From Panicum virgatum (taxonomy: Eukaryota > Streptophyta > Magnoliopsida > Poales > Poaceae): a stretch of 64,000 bases of DNA. Below, in pieces: positions 12,128 to 25,257 of the stretch. Location of the stretch: the NCBI RefSeq assembly GCF_016808335.1, contig NC_053148.1:12398063-12462062 (forward strand), written 5' to 3'. The position numbers and the translations under genes are program-made. Each line of letters starts with the position of its first letter. Within the stretch, counting starts at the first letter, position 1. Under the pieces are notes generated by a model. It saw only the letters and a list, made by a program, of their open reading frames with translations. It was not told where the DNA came from and did not search any database.

Positions 12128-13015
12128 TTAGTGGTCGGCGGCCGGCGGGCCGGCTGTTCAAAGAGTCTCGGAGAGCTGACCAGCGCACGCAGATCGAGCG
12201 AGCATGCGGACAGGCCGGCCGGGTGCTGCGACGACGTACACATGCAAGGTGATGCGTTGCACAGGGGCAGACGTACCGGTGATGCCCTAGTCCTAGGACT
12301 CCTAGTGGGGGAGAGATGTGGTGGAGGAGAGGCCCACGGTGGTAATAAAGGTAGATCGAGACGAACCCCGCAGCGGCAAGATAGCCGGCCGGCCGGCCGG
12401 CGGTGGTCCTCGTGGTGGGGGTGTGCAGTGCAGTGGCTCCATCTTGATTTGGTCAAGCTAGGCCGACGACCATGCTGCTACTACAAGTACAAAAGCTACC
12501 AGCAGTGGCCGATCGACACCAGTCATCATGGTCGTCGTCGCTGTAGCTAGGCGTGACGACCGTGTACGAGTTAGTTATTATCTCAGTTATCATGCAGCTA
12601 GCTAGTGAGTACAACGTAAAGTCAAGAACCGGCCAACTCGCCACCCTGCACGCAGGTTGCGTACTTGGGTGTGGCCACCATCCCGGACCACGTCATCGAC
12701 CACCTCGTTCGTCGTCAGGCCCCGGCCAGTCTCGATATGCACACCACTCCTTCGTTCTGCACGATGCAATGCGATCGCTCGCAATGATCCACTGAAAGCA
12801 TCTGCGGCGCGTACGTCATGTATGTTTATACTCTCACTCGATCGCTACTATCAGGATCTACAAAAAAGAACGGTAGTAACGGCTCATGTATATCCCCGAG
12901 CCATGACTCTCGAGACTATCAATGGCTTATCTCAAAGCAGCTAGGAAGGAATAAAACCATACCGCGCCACGTCATCAATATCCCGGTAACTTAATTAGGA
13001 TAGTCTGACAAGTTT
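12128..13015. other. Intergenic DNA between Stowaway and the solo LTR
   Basis: GC-rich with a (GGCC)n-like patch near 12386-12402. The short open frames in both directions carry no recognisable motif. I see no gene. Confidence 0.4.
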
Positions 13016-14794
13016 ATTTATGTGAGAACCGCCCAATTTAATACTATTTTAAACAAACCGCCAGTCATTATCATCCAGATGAGAGTTAACACGTGTTTGC
13101 CAGAGAGTGTGCCACGTGTTACCCCACATCTAGAAACATGAATAACCGACATGTCGTTCGCCCAAAATAATATTAAATCCGGTAGTCCCGGTATATGCTC
13201 AAATATACGCCCAGAATCAGCATATGCACATACCGTTTACAATCGAATACATCGGCAATAATCCACAAAGAGCAGTTTTACATTACCAGAGTTCGAAACT
13301 CAATATTACAAGTTCAACATAGGAAGGTTCAAACTAACCTCCGTTACAAGCCTTGGGCTCACGAAAGCCATATTATACCAAAAACTTAAAGTTTATTATA
13401 TTTACATGCTTTCATGGAGTTCTGCTGCGCTAGAAATACTAAAAGATAATGGTGACTTGCTCAAGAACACCATCACAGTCTCAACGACCTACTCCTCCCC
13501 CCGCACTTGGATCGGCGGGGTAGAAGTGACCGAACACCACTTCTGGTTCACCTGCAACTAGGTTTAGAAACAACATGAGTACAAAGGTACTCCGCAAGAC
13601 TTACGCGATTAAATAAACAAGGATCATGCAAAGGCTCAAGTAAAGACTTTAGGGTTAAGTGATTATTGCATAAGCATGAACTGTCTAGACTATCACCTAG
13701 CAAACTTAATTAATCTTGCCCAACCCCAAATAATTTTAGTTGATTAAGAGAGTAACATAACATACAATAGATCATCGATAAGACATGACTTCAAAGCCAA
13801 CAATACCGAAACTCTCTATGAAGATTTCGACGAACCAAGAGCTTGCTCATATCTGAGAGCGCAGCAATTCGAATTGATTATAACCTTGCAAGGGTGTACT
13901 ACTTTACCCACACGACGCGAGGACCATGCGACTCACCCCAGCCGATCACGCCGGGAAAGGGGGTACTCACGTCAACCGTTCCCAACAAGGCTTAATCATT
14001 GAGGGTACGCCCAGCTTGCGCGTGGAGACTTAGTTCCGCCGGGGACATCTCTAAACTTTTCTACACATAGGTCCACCCGGGGACACACTAAGCCTCCCTG
14101 CATAGCCCTTGGCCACGTATCTGGGACCGGGCCCAAATGATCAAGTCAAAAAAGGTAATTGGCTCATCCGTACCATTATATTGGATATGTGGTAGCACGG
14201 AAAGGTGCTCAAGGCTGATGGCATCCACTCGGTCCTTAATCGATCCAAGCGGACTATGCCCATGTGACTTCATTCTCTAGGCCCTACCATTCCACTCGAA
14301 TCTCGGTACTACCACTTCAATAACCACCAAACCAGACCAGTGCGATCAAGAGTAACCGGTAAATGTGCTACTCCAGCTGTTCTTTCTAGTAAGCCAGTTG
14401 AGTATTCTAAGCAGAGCTAAGAATCTAGTCAAATTAAGTTATTAACTGACTAACATGTGGCAAGGACATGCTTAGCTGCTTGCCTTGGTTAGCTTCAGGC
14501 TCAACCACAATCTGGACTCTGGGTTCAGGCTCAACGGACTCGGTGGGCTCCACAAGTTCGTTCTCCGACGGTTCAGTCACTATAATGCATGAATGAGATG
14601 CCAGAATTAGCATGATGCCATGATCGTGCAAGAAATGCTATGCATGAAATGATGCGTATGCGATAGTATGATGCAGTGACATGAAAAAGACATGCTATGA
14701 ATGAAACATGGATAAAACACTATGCAAAGGCACAAGAACGCACCACATGCGATTATAACACACAACACTAATGCATAATGATTCCAAAGTCAAG

Positions 14795-15623
14795 GTGTCG
14801 CACAAGCTGCCCCGTCGTGCAAGCGTGCAAGTGAAATTAAAGAACAAATCCCACTACAGCAGGGAAAGAAAGGAGACGCCGCTGCCGCCGCTTGCGGCCC
14901 CCGTTCCCTCGCCTCCGGCCTCGCTGCCGGTGGTGACGAGGAACGGGGGTCCATCTCTTCAACAGATCGCCTGTCTTCGTAGGGGTTTAGTCGAGTCCAC
15001 CTAGGTCTAGGGTTTGCTTGCCGTCGATGTTCGGCGGTGGAGTTAGGTTTTGCTAGAGGAGTGTGGCTCCTCTGCGGCTTACTTTTCCTGGCGACGCCGG
15101 CGATGCGGAAGCGACGGCGGCGCAGCGGAATAATTTCTCCCAGCCTCTTCTGTTCTCCGATGGCGATCTACTCCGACGTCAACGGAGAGGCTGGGGAGAC
15201 CTGTCTAGGAGTCGAGGGCCGGCGCATCGTCGTCTTCTTCAGGTGATGATGTTGTTGACCCTGTTAATCTCGAGGAAGATGATCTTTGGTGAAAATCTGA
15301 GCTTTGCTCGGGTTGCCGGCGGTGGAATCGAAGGATGCGTCGTGGATACGAGAGTTGGCCGATGCGTTTGGGAGGCAGTGTACTCGGCTGATTCGCCTAG
15401 AAGTAAGCCCTCCTCTGCGGCCTCCACCTTGTGGAGTTTGGCTCTGGTGTCCGACGACGATTGGGAAGCGGCTTCGGCGGCGGTGACGAACGGATCTTTG
15501 AAGACTTCGAGGAAGATGAACAGGAGTTTTGAACTTCTTTGTAATTTTCCTTTTCTTTGGGGTCCTGTTTGTGAAAGGGCCGGTGTAATGCGCTAAGATC
15601 AATATATTTTCCTTCTAAAAAAC
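14795..15623 (+). mobile_element. Non-autonomous LINE-like retroposon with 15-bp TSD
   Basis: An exact 15-bp repeat GATTCCAAAGTCAAG sits at 14780-14794 and 15624-15638. The 829 bp between starts with a GC-rich leader resembling L1 5' UTRs (near 14880-15060) and ends in a short A-rich tail (CCTTCTAAAAAAC). A long perfect target duplication plus an A-rich 3' end is the signature of target-primed reverse transcription. Overlapping frames at 15037-15596 have no recognisable domain and no RT, so it would have been mobilised in trans. A processed retrocopy of a host transcript is the main alternative. Confidence 0.75.
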
Positions 15624-16795
15624 GATTCCAAAGTCAAGATAAGGATTAAGAAACATGGCTTACACAACAAGCATAAATCATGGAATAAATTGAGCATGCA
15701 GAGGACATTACAAGGAACTCATGAAAATTGGATTTGCATCAAAAGTATTTTCCTAGAATTAACTGTTAATGTTACAAATTTCAGCTATCCTATACAAGTA
15801 AATTCAGAAAAGGCATGTAAACTTAACTTAACAAATCTAGGAAAATTACCACAGAAGCTAGACAACAAAACAAAGCTAACAAAATTAGTTTCACCATTTT
15901 ATCATTTTTCTGCGAAGAGTTATACAATAGACAACATTTCAGACACCAAGCATGAAAACACACTAAAACATTAACAAACACTAGGGAAACATATGAGCAA
16001 GTTGCACCACTGGAAACTACACTTCACAAGGAGTCTAGAAAAATTTGGTTTGACACTTTTAGAGCAGCACACAAATAACTAAGCATTTAAATCATGTTTG
16101 CAACAATAAATCATAAATAAATCTACAGAACGATAACATGCAAAATAATATTTTTCATGGGTAGATATAATGCACAGGAATCCAATAAAATAAGTTTTAC
16201 ATTTTTCGGAGATTTATATGAATTTTACAAGTTCACTGCACCACAAAAAGAATCCTAAACGCTAGATCCACCCACAGCCGGCCAGCCCAGAGGCTGACAG
16301 GCGGACCCATGGGCCAGTGACCCACCCAGGCCGGGTCAAGGCAAGGCTGGGGCCTTGACCCGTGCGTGGGCGCGGCCACGGTGCCAAGCGGGGGCGCGGC
16401 GCACGCGGCGACGGCGCGGTGAGGCGAGGCGGGTGAGGGGCAGGGGGCGCGCACAGCGTGTCCCATGCGACGGAGAGTCTCACCGGCGGCGGCACGGGCG
16501 GAGAGGAGCAACGACGGGGCGGCGCGACGACGAACGGCGGCGGCGGGCGGAGGGGTACGACAGCGGCCCTGCACAGCGAGGGGGAAGGCCGGGTGAGGCT
16601 CGGAATCGGCAGAGGAGGGTGGGGAGAAGGTCCCTGTGCGAGGAATCGAGCCACGGCTCACCAGAGGCGATGAATCGACGGTGACGGTGGAGCTCGGGGG
16701 TGGCGGCAATGGAGGAAGGGGCTAAGGTTTGGAGGAAAAGGGGCCAGGCGCTCCAAATGGACGAGGAGAGGGCGAGCGGCACTGCTGGAGAAAGG

Positions 16796-17014
16796 CACAT
16801 CAGTGCCGGTCACAGGACGGCTTAGTGCCGGTCCCTGTGGCCGGCACTAAATGGCCGGCACTAACGTGACAGACGTTAGTGCCGGCTACTCTGACCGGCA
16901 CTAACGTGCGTATGTTAGTGCCGGTCCGTAATACCAGCCGGCACTAACATGCCCGAACCCGCCTGAGTCCTGACAGCAAGGTTAGTGCCGGCTGGTATAA
17001 CTAGCCGGCACTAA
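16796..17014. repeat. CACTA-1 left subterminal repeats
   Basis: Direct and inverted copies of TTAGTGCCGGCT / AGCCGGCACTAA occur as hairpin-like pairs. In En/Spm the equivalent repeats bind TnpA; that role is assumed here by family. Confidence 0.9.
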
Positions 17015-17148
17015 ATGTTTTTTCTTCTTTATGTTTCTTTTCTTTTCGTTTTTATACGTATGGCTATGCGTATTTCTACCGTATGGGACTACATAGTCGT
17101 ACTATTTGCATTGCACAGTATTATTAGAATAACATATTACACTAATAT

Positions 17149-17169
17149 TATATATATATATATATATAT
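17149..17169. repeat. (TA)n microsatellite
   Basis: About ten TA units in the 3' non-coding part of the CACTA-1 tnpA-like gene. Confidence 0.9.
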
Positions 17170-17758
17170 TTGTCATGTATGGAACACTTAGGAGTTCAAA
17201 AGTACATGAGATATTACAAATTATTAAGCACATCAACTATAGTAACGTATCAGCTTCCTCGTCGTCGGATCTTCTTGGGCGACGCTTATACGGAGATCGC
17301 CATGAAATTCGCCCTTAGGATTTATGACTTCATCGAGTAGAAATCCGCATATAGCTTCTTGAATTGCCCTGATCCGAGCGATTTCAATGAGTTCTTCTTT
17401 CATTCGCCAACGCTGTCACATTTTTCAATAAAAACATGAGAATAAAAAATAATGAATTAAAATAATCAGCAGATGTGATTGTGCTCACGTACATTGAATG
17501 CCTCCACTGTCATTTGCCCTTTTTCACTTGCAAAAGAGTTGATCCACTCGCATATGTAGTATCCACATAAGTTGTTTCCTTGTCCCTGTCTCCAACACTA
17601 TGAACAAATGTTAGTTACGATATAGAATTTTTCTGATGTTTATTGCGAATGACATTAGTAGCGAGAGTATATTCATACCGGAAAATCAGTCACCCAATGA
17701 AGAGGCTCGATTTCACCTATGGGCAAGTCTATGTGTTTGTGGAGGTAGCGACTCCATG

Positions 17759-20700
17759 TAAGGATGGCAACGGGTCGGGTTCGGTTCGGGTGGAGTATCT
17801 GGGCACCCAAAACCGAAACCCGAACTTGAAACCCGAACCCGACCCGAACTCCAATTCGGGTATAAATTCAAACCCAAAACCGAAACCCGCGGATACCCGA
17901 AACCGAACGGATAATCCGAAACCCGAATTTTTTCAAATCATCAATGCAAGCCAGCAACACCATTTCATCATTCCAAGGTCATTCATTACATAGTATGCAA
18001 CTCCAAAACAGAGACCTAATGGATGTGCTTTACTGGAAGATCATTCCTATGTCACAATATAATGGAAGATCACAAAGGCCACTTCCACTTTGCATACAAA
18101 AGAAAGCAGCATGCAACTCCAAATGAGAACAGATGCTAATCCATGCAAACGACAGCCTGAACTGAACATAAACGGAGACGTAACAATGTGCTTTACTGCA
18201 GTGATGGACACCACGAATAACAGTAGGCCACTAGGCCTCCAAACAAATAACATTATTACATAGTTCATCATTTTCATTCATTCATCAATTATGGTGGAAT
18301 CATCTTCATCTTGCGAAACAAAAATAGAGAGATTAACTCATTACTGAAATGTTCATCATTGTATATAAGTATATTCACAAGTTGAATACATAAGCAAATG
18401 ACAGGAATACCATTTCTTCATCTTTTTCATCAAGACAAGTCATCAAAGCACCAACGAAAGTAGACTGAGATCCTGCATTGATATATTCACAAATTAGTAA
18501 TATAACTTATATAGAACGAGACCACATATTTGTAGAAATTACACTTACCTAACATATCGGCCTGAGACCATGCTTGCATACACATAAGTGCTTCAACCAT
18601 TGATGGGGCAAGCCTACTACGATGTGGACTGATTATTCTGCCACTAGTGCTAAAGACAGACTCGGATGCCACCGTTGTCACTGGAATAGCAAGAACATCA
18701 CGTGCAATTTTTCGTAAAGTTGGGTATTTGAGCCCTGCATGTTGCCACCATTGAATGATATCCAACTCTTGTGTTCTAGGCAACAGTGGCTCTTCCAAGT
18801 ACAAATCTAACTCTGTTCGCACATAAGTGGAGGTCACAGTTGGCTGCTTGGACATGTAATCATCAAAGGTATCAATCCAATCCTCATCGTCCATCTGAGT
18901 TGGAGCACTAGGTCTAGTTTCAGCACCATCTGTAGTGGCAACATCCTCCATAGAATCTTGGTATTCCAAAACCAGATTGTACAACAAGTCCTTGACTTTG
19001 TGGACAGCTTCCATAGCAATACTTTCTAACCCATGAATTTTGAGGAAAAGAGCATTCAATAGTTGCAATTTATACCTAGGATCTAGGACAGCAGCAACAG
19101 CCATCAAACCATGCACATCTGACCAATACTTGTTGAACTTTTCTTTCATTTTAATGGACATTTCTTCTACCTTAGGTATATCACTGCTTTGCCACTTCCT
19201 AATTGCCAAAAAAATGTTGCATATTTTGGGAAAGAAAAGGTTGGCTGTGACATATCTAGTGCCTGACAGTAGCTCAGTTACATCATAGAACATCTTTAGC
19301 CTATCACAAAGCTCTCTAGCAAACTTCCAATCATCTTCTGATGGAACACATGGAGCACGAGAAGCAAGGCGCTCAAAAACATCTTGGTAAATAAGTGCAG
19401 TACTAAGCATAATATAAGTTGAGTTCCATCTAGTTTTACAGTCAAGAGCAATTCTTTTTTCATATTTTCCTTTCATTTGGGCTGCCATTTTCTCAAACTT
19501 CTCATGTCTTTTAGGAGTGGTTGACCAATATGCAACACTATCACGCACCTTATCAATTCCCTTCTCCATGACACTCATTCCATCTTTCACAATCAGATTT
19601 AAAATATGTGCAGCACAACGCATATGAATTAATTTGCCCTTCAACATACAAGAGGGGAGTGGTAACTTGCCTTCCATAGTAGTCTTGTTCTTTGCAAGGT
19701 CATCGCCATCAGTGCCAATCATATTCTTCATGAGGTTGTCATTGACACTACAGTTGTCAAGAGTTATAGTGGACAGATTCCTCTCAATATGCCAATCTAG
19801 TAGAACTTCATGGAGAACATCAGTTATGATCTCCGCTGTATGTGGTGCTGGAACATAAATAAACCTACAACAATAAGATATCATAAGTGATTGTGGTGGA
19901 CAATTTGCATAACATAAGAACACAAAATGCTGCGATTTATAGTTACCTAATAAGAAAACTTTTTAGCTTCCAATCTTCATCTAGAAAATGAGCTGTAACT
20001 GCCATGTAACCTTTCCTCTGGTGGTTTGCTGTCCACAAGTCCGTAGTAACAGCAACACGAGAACTCAATTTCTTGATATAATACACCATAGATTGCTTCT
20101 GCACTTGATACATATCCAATATATCCTTCCTAATTGTGTTTCTAGACACTAACTTGAATGCTGGTTGCAATGCAGCACAAAACTTGCGAAATCCAATATG
20201 GTCCACCATGGAAAGAGGATACTCATGGACGATAATCATTAAAGCAAGTTCTTTCCTAGCAACATCTTGATCAAACACATACTTCTCTAATGTGACCGTG
20301 CCATCTTTTGGATTTGCAGATAATTTAAGAGTTGACTGTGTTAAACCTTTTCTAGTAATTCTGTCCTCACATACAAGAAGGTGATTCTTCAAGTGAGTTG
20401 TACCATTTCTTGTCTCCCCACCTAAATGTTTTTTACACCAATGGCATTTTGCTTTCCAAACCCCATTTACACTAATCAAATCAAAATCTTTCCATACTTC
20501 AGATCTTAGCTTTCTCTTTTTAGCAGCAGGGGCATCATCTTCTACTTCTACCTCTACCACATCAAGATTACCTACAGTTGCAGAATCACTTGCCGGTGTT
20601 GCTGAATCGGATGGTTGTGTTGCTGTTGCTGAATTGGCTGCAAGGCGTGGACGAGATTGAGGACGAGAACCAACAGATTGAGATGCAGCAGCAGCTTGAG

Positions 20701-22414
20701 AACCAACAGCCGACATTGCTCACTTCCTGACAAATGCAAAAAAGGCAAACACATTACACATACTGCATGATATAACAAGAGGCATCAAAATATTGCAGCA
20801 TACATTTCGCTATAACAGAGGCATCTTAAGAAATAGCAAATAGTGGCATGCACTGCTGCAATATTGCTAATAACTTGTGCACGCCATAAACGTGTTTCTT
20901 CCAGCTTGCTAATAACTTGTTCCAATAATGCAATACTGAGGGTCTAGGTCGTTCTTCTTTCTTAGTGTGGTAGTTCTGGGAAAATGTTTTCTGAAAATGG
21001 ACTGCTGACAATGACATGAGTGCCCCCATGCATGCAGGTTTTGGCCCAACAACAAGAGCAGAATGTACCTGTTAGAGAACACGGGTGAGTGGAAAACAAA
21101 GCATTACTTTACTTTCCATCATCTGGTCATTGCATAGCATTACGTAGTCGTCGCTTCTAATTTCTAAAACTTTCTTGTTTTTCTTAACTTGCAGGGGAAT
21201 TTGTTCGTTCCAATGAACTTCAGGAAGGAGATTTCATAGTTATCTACTCTGATGTCAAGTCGGGCAAATATGTAATGTTCACCCTGTTTATTTATTTAAC
21301 TTACTCGCCATATGATTGTTTTAGATACATTGTATTCTTCCTATTACTCTGTACAAATCAAAGAAAATTCACTCTCCTCACAGAAAATACACCCGATAAT
21401 TCTCACAAACGAAATCGAAGTTAGTAGGTAATATATTGTAACTGGATTCAGATCCGAATACAAACAGTTTTGTTAGGGTTTGGGGTGCTCCGTCTCGCTC
21501 TCGCACAGCAGAAGGAAAGAGAAGGGGGGCATACCTGGAGGATGCGCTCGTCGCCGGCAAAGCGCTGGGCGAACTGGCGAAGACAGGACAAATGGCGGCG
21601 CCGCTCGCCCACTCGTCGCTGCCAGGGTGGAGAGCAAGTTTGGAGAGAGTCCGAGAGAAGGGAAAGGTTTAAGAAACCGAGGGAGGAGATGAACCTGAGA
21701 CCTTGCAGCCCGGGTGCAGTGCTCGTGCGCTGGCGCCGCCCGTATCGTGCCCGTGCGCCGGTGCCACCCGTGCCGTAGGGGCGGACAGGTCACAGGTGGA
21801 GGAGGCTGAGCGGGGCCAATCGGCGCTGGTGGGCGGCAGCGTCGAACTCCGGCCGCCGGCCTCCGTCGTGGGTAGCAGGGCTGGTGGCTGGATGGGGATG
21901 GGTGCGGCACGGGCGGCGGGCCGCGAGAGGGGATGGGTGCGGCACAGCGGCACGGGGCCAGAGGAGTCGGGGCGTCGCCGCGACGCCACGTCTGGCGGCC
22001 GTCGGCCCGTCGCCCGTCGGGGACTCGGGGGGACCGGGGGATCGTGGATCTGGGTGGGAGGGAGGGGGGTCGGGCCGTCGGGGACGGGGTGAGGACTGAG
22101 TGACGGCCGTCGGGGGGATCCAGGAGACCAGGAGGAGGGGGAGGCCGGGAGGGAGGGGAGCGGGGTGAGGAAAGGACTGACCGACTGAGCTTATATAGTT
22201 AGGGTTCTAAAATGGGCTGTTATTGGGCTGTGGGCTCAAATTTTCGGGTACCCGATGGAGCTCCGCGGATGTATTTAAAGATCCGGCCCAAACCCGAAAT
22301 ATTTCGGGTACCCGAACCCGCAAATCCGCGGGTGAAAACCAAAAACCGAACCCGAAACCCGAAAAACCGAAACCCGCGGATACCCGCCCCGAACCCGATC
22401 CGCTGCCATCCATA
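17759..22414 (-). mobile_element. RICESLEEPER-type hAT transposon nested in CACTA-1
   Basis: A perfect 8-bp duplication ACTCCATG lies at 17751-17758 and 22415-22422. The terminal inverted repeats start TAAGGATGGCAACGG and TATGGATGGCAGCGG and match at 23 of 26 positions. Subterminal tracts rich in ACCCGAAACCCG lie at about 17780-17930 and 22250-22410. The element is 4,656 bp, with a minus-strand transposase gene and a GC-rich promoter-like region at 21480-22200. The insertion splits the Ulp1-domain exon of the CACTA tnpA-like gene. Confidence 0.95.
18278..20716 (-). CDS. hAT transposase, zinc-finger BED RICESLEEPER-like
   Basis: Exon 1 (19947-20716) starts MSAVGSQAAAAS, has a basic KKRKLRSEVW segment and a BED zinc finger (AKCHWCKKHLGGETRNGTTH, then HLLVC), and reaches TTDLWTANHQRKGYMAVTAH. 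The intron at 19865-19946 has GTAACT and TGTAG signals. Exon 2 (18549-19864) carries ITLDNCSVND, HMRCAAHILNLIV, DCKTRWNSTY, the DUF4413-like middle and the hAT dimerisation motif (PVTTVASESVFSTSGR). A short exon at 18411-18472 and a last one near 18278-18309 are likely. The tail EDDSTIIDE is visible in a frame one base off the simplest splice, so the last ten residues are uncertain. About 720 residues with no premature stop in exons 1-2: the only transposase in the window that looks intact. Autonomous activity is possible but unproven. Confidence 0.88.
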
Positions 22415-24937
22415 ACTCCATGCAGTATTTACCACCTCTATGATATCTTGGTACTTTGATTTATCTTGCCTTAACGAGTCGTACACCAAGACCTTGTGCT
22501 CCTCAATCCGAATACAAAGCAATATCCAATGAAAGCTATCCATATACATACGCATAACCAATTAATGTTGATTATAATAGTTATTAAACAGTACTATTAA
22601 TACGAAGGGATTGAAAAAAAAGGCTAACAAAGAACGACTCACTGATGGTTGTATGGCAAGAGAATGAAGGGACACATGCTATTCTTACGCAACCCCCTAT
22701 ATATAACATTGACTATGTCTCCAGGATTTAGCGCTACCGATTTCTCGTGTATAATATCGGGGTCGAAGAACCCGACGTTATGGAAGTTCTTCTTTCGGCA
22801 AATTTGAATTTTTGACCTACGGGACACAAGAAAAACGGGGATCAGTCAACACACAAGGCTAAAATAATGAAACGAGAGACAATACTTACATGCACCATAC
22901 ACTGACGAGGGACTTGTGAAGGGCATCTTGATGGTATAAATCGTAGAGTGATGCAAACTCGATATATACATCATCTGCCCCCTGCCAGAAATGCTCATCT
23001 TTAATCCGAGCTGGGAACATCTCTAATTTACTAGCTTTAGATTGCACGGCATACCATTTGTGTAACTCGGCCATTCTCGTTGGTAGGAATGGTAGCAACT
23101 CTGGCCATATCAAAGGTTCACCAAGTGCAAACTTTTTCCTGCCGCGGGCATTCTGTAGGGCCTCCCCAAGCAATTGAGCCCTTGTTAGATCAGTTTGCAA
23201 TATCATCCCAGCCATAGTCAACGGATCTCTTGATTTATCGGGACAGCCTTCATGCGGCACTATCAACGGAGGGATCGATTGTTTGGACTGCTCTCCGAGC
23301 TGGGGAACGGTCTTTGCATTAATCAGGCGATTCTTGGGGTTGCTGTAGCACTTTCTGATCTGCCGATCATAATCCGACTCTCTTTCTTTCTCCTTGGTGG
23401 GATCTTTAATGAAGTGTTTAACAAAGTGTGCCTTTGCAACCGGATCTATTTCTGGCTTCTTGTTCGCAGCCTCCCTCAGTAGCTTGCGCTTCAGCAAGAA
23501 GGTTTGAAACGATTCTTCTGCCTCTTCCTCTTCTGGATGCTTCTTTTTCTTCTTTCTTTGCTGCTTTTGAGATGGCTGGACCGAAGGTACCGTGTAAGCC
23601 TTCTGTCGCTGACTCTGATTCTGTTGTGCGGCTGGTGATGATGCCGGAATTGGCTCGCTTTGTGCGGCTGGTGATGGCGGATCCATGCTGGGGTCCCGTG
23701 CAGGCAGTGGAGAAGGTGGGCCAACACTAGGATTCCTGTCAGCTGGCGTTGGTGATCTTTGCCTTGAGCACCGAGCGGAATCTGTGCCTGCTTGCACCAA
23801 TCTTATGTCGCACTTTGTCCACGCGATCCATGTGTGTACGGCATGTTGTAGTTCTGTTTCTTCAGGACTTATAGGGATCGGGAGGTCCATGTCTTCCCAG
23901 CGTTCTTCAGTAATTTGGTCAACAAAGACTCTGGCGAATCCTTCAGGAATCGGCTGGCAATGTATTGTCCCGCCCTCTTCTTGGACTTCCGCATAACCCT
24001 CAGCACAAACTTTGAGCTTTTTCCCATAAAGAACCAGAAGCTCACATTGGGTCCTAACGGTGATGTCGTCAATGGGGTCCCTCGGCCTGTCGGCACCCAA
24101 ATTAGGGTGCTCCATGGAAGCAACACTGCTGCGACGCTGAGAAGGTGGGCTGATCTCCACATTGGCAGCTGGTTGGTCCGAGCGTTGCCCAACTGCTGCC
24201 TCAAGTGACATTATCCGGTTTTCTAGGCTATGGATCTTCTCTGCCACTACTGCCTTGCTTCTGCATCGGCTTCGGTAGGTTTCGAGATCTCCGGAAAAGC
24301 CATATTTCCATGGAACTACGCCCATGCCAACTCAAGGTCTGCGGTACGATTCCTTTTACAATTAAATTATTTTCCATCTTTTTCCATTTCGGAATAGCAA
24401 CCTTATAACCTCCAGGCCCAAGTCTATGAAAGTTTTTCTTTTTGCTAGCATTCATTTTGCCTTGAATAGAGGCTGCCATGCTATCAGCACTGTGCTTGTA
24501 ATTCACGAATTCATTCAACCACTCTCGTTGCTTCTTCCAGACTTTATCAAAATCTAGTGTGAGGCCCTTGTTGACAAAGTTTGCCACCAATTTTTTCTTG
24601 AACGAGCCGAACTGAGTTGCCATCTTCTTAAATGCCCATCCCTTTACTTTGTCAGCTTTGCCTGGGGGAAAGTTGAAGTGCAACAATACCTCTTTCCATA
24701 ATAAATCTTTCTCTGAATCTGGCACGATATCTTCAGGTCGATCAGAGACTTTATTTCTCTTCCAAAGCTTGTACTTTATGGGGACGGATTCCCTAACAAG
24801 ATATCCCAATTGATTTACAAATGTCGTCTTAATTTGACCAGGGGCTAGTGGCTCGCCGGTTGCTTCGTTGATCTCCGTGATGGTCGTACATCCTACCATC
24901 TTCCTCTTGGAGCCACGTTTCCGTTTAGCCTTCGTCG

Positions 24938-25257
24938 ATCCTGATGCCTGAAAGAATCGCAAATTTATCAAGCGGGTTGCTAGCAACTAGTGGACGTCGC
25001 GGCAGGTATGCGTAAAAAGCATAACCCGCAAGCAAGGGTTCCAGATCGAAAATTATCATGATATTAGGTAACTTATTGACTGAAACATTCATAAGAATTT
25101 TTAGCTGGAGCACGACTGCTTACACAAAGACTGAAATCATCAACAAAGCTAGCAACATAACACAAATAGTTCACAGCTGGGCCGCATGTGTCACAAACAA
25201 TATCTTGCTCCTAACATATATATTGAGAAAACGTTTATCCTGATGCCTGAAAGAATC
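24938..25257. repeat. 21-bp direct repeat spaced 299 bp across a tnpA-1 splice acceptor
   Basis: The same 21 bp (core CCTGATGCCTGAAAGAATC) is at 24938-24958 and 25237-25257. On the minus strand it contains the acceptor TTTCAG of the second exon, so the acceptor is present twice. The 278 bp between shows no poly(A) and no terminal repeats. Confidence 0.8.

Noticed and set aside
12640..12800. Short host exon (frames on both strands)
   Set aside because: No conserved motif, no consistent splice sites and no supporting neighbour exons.
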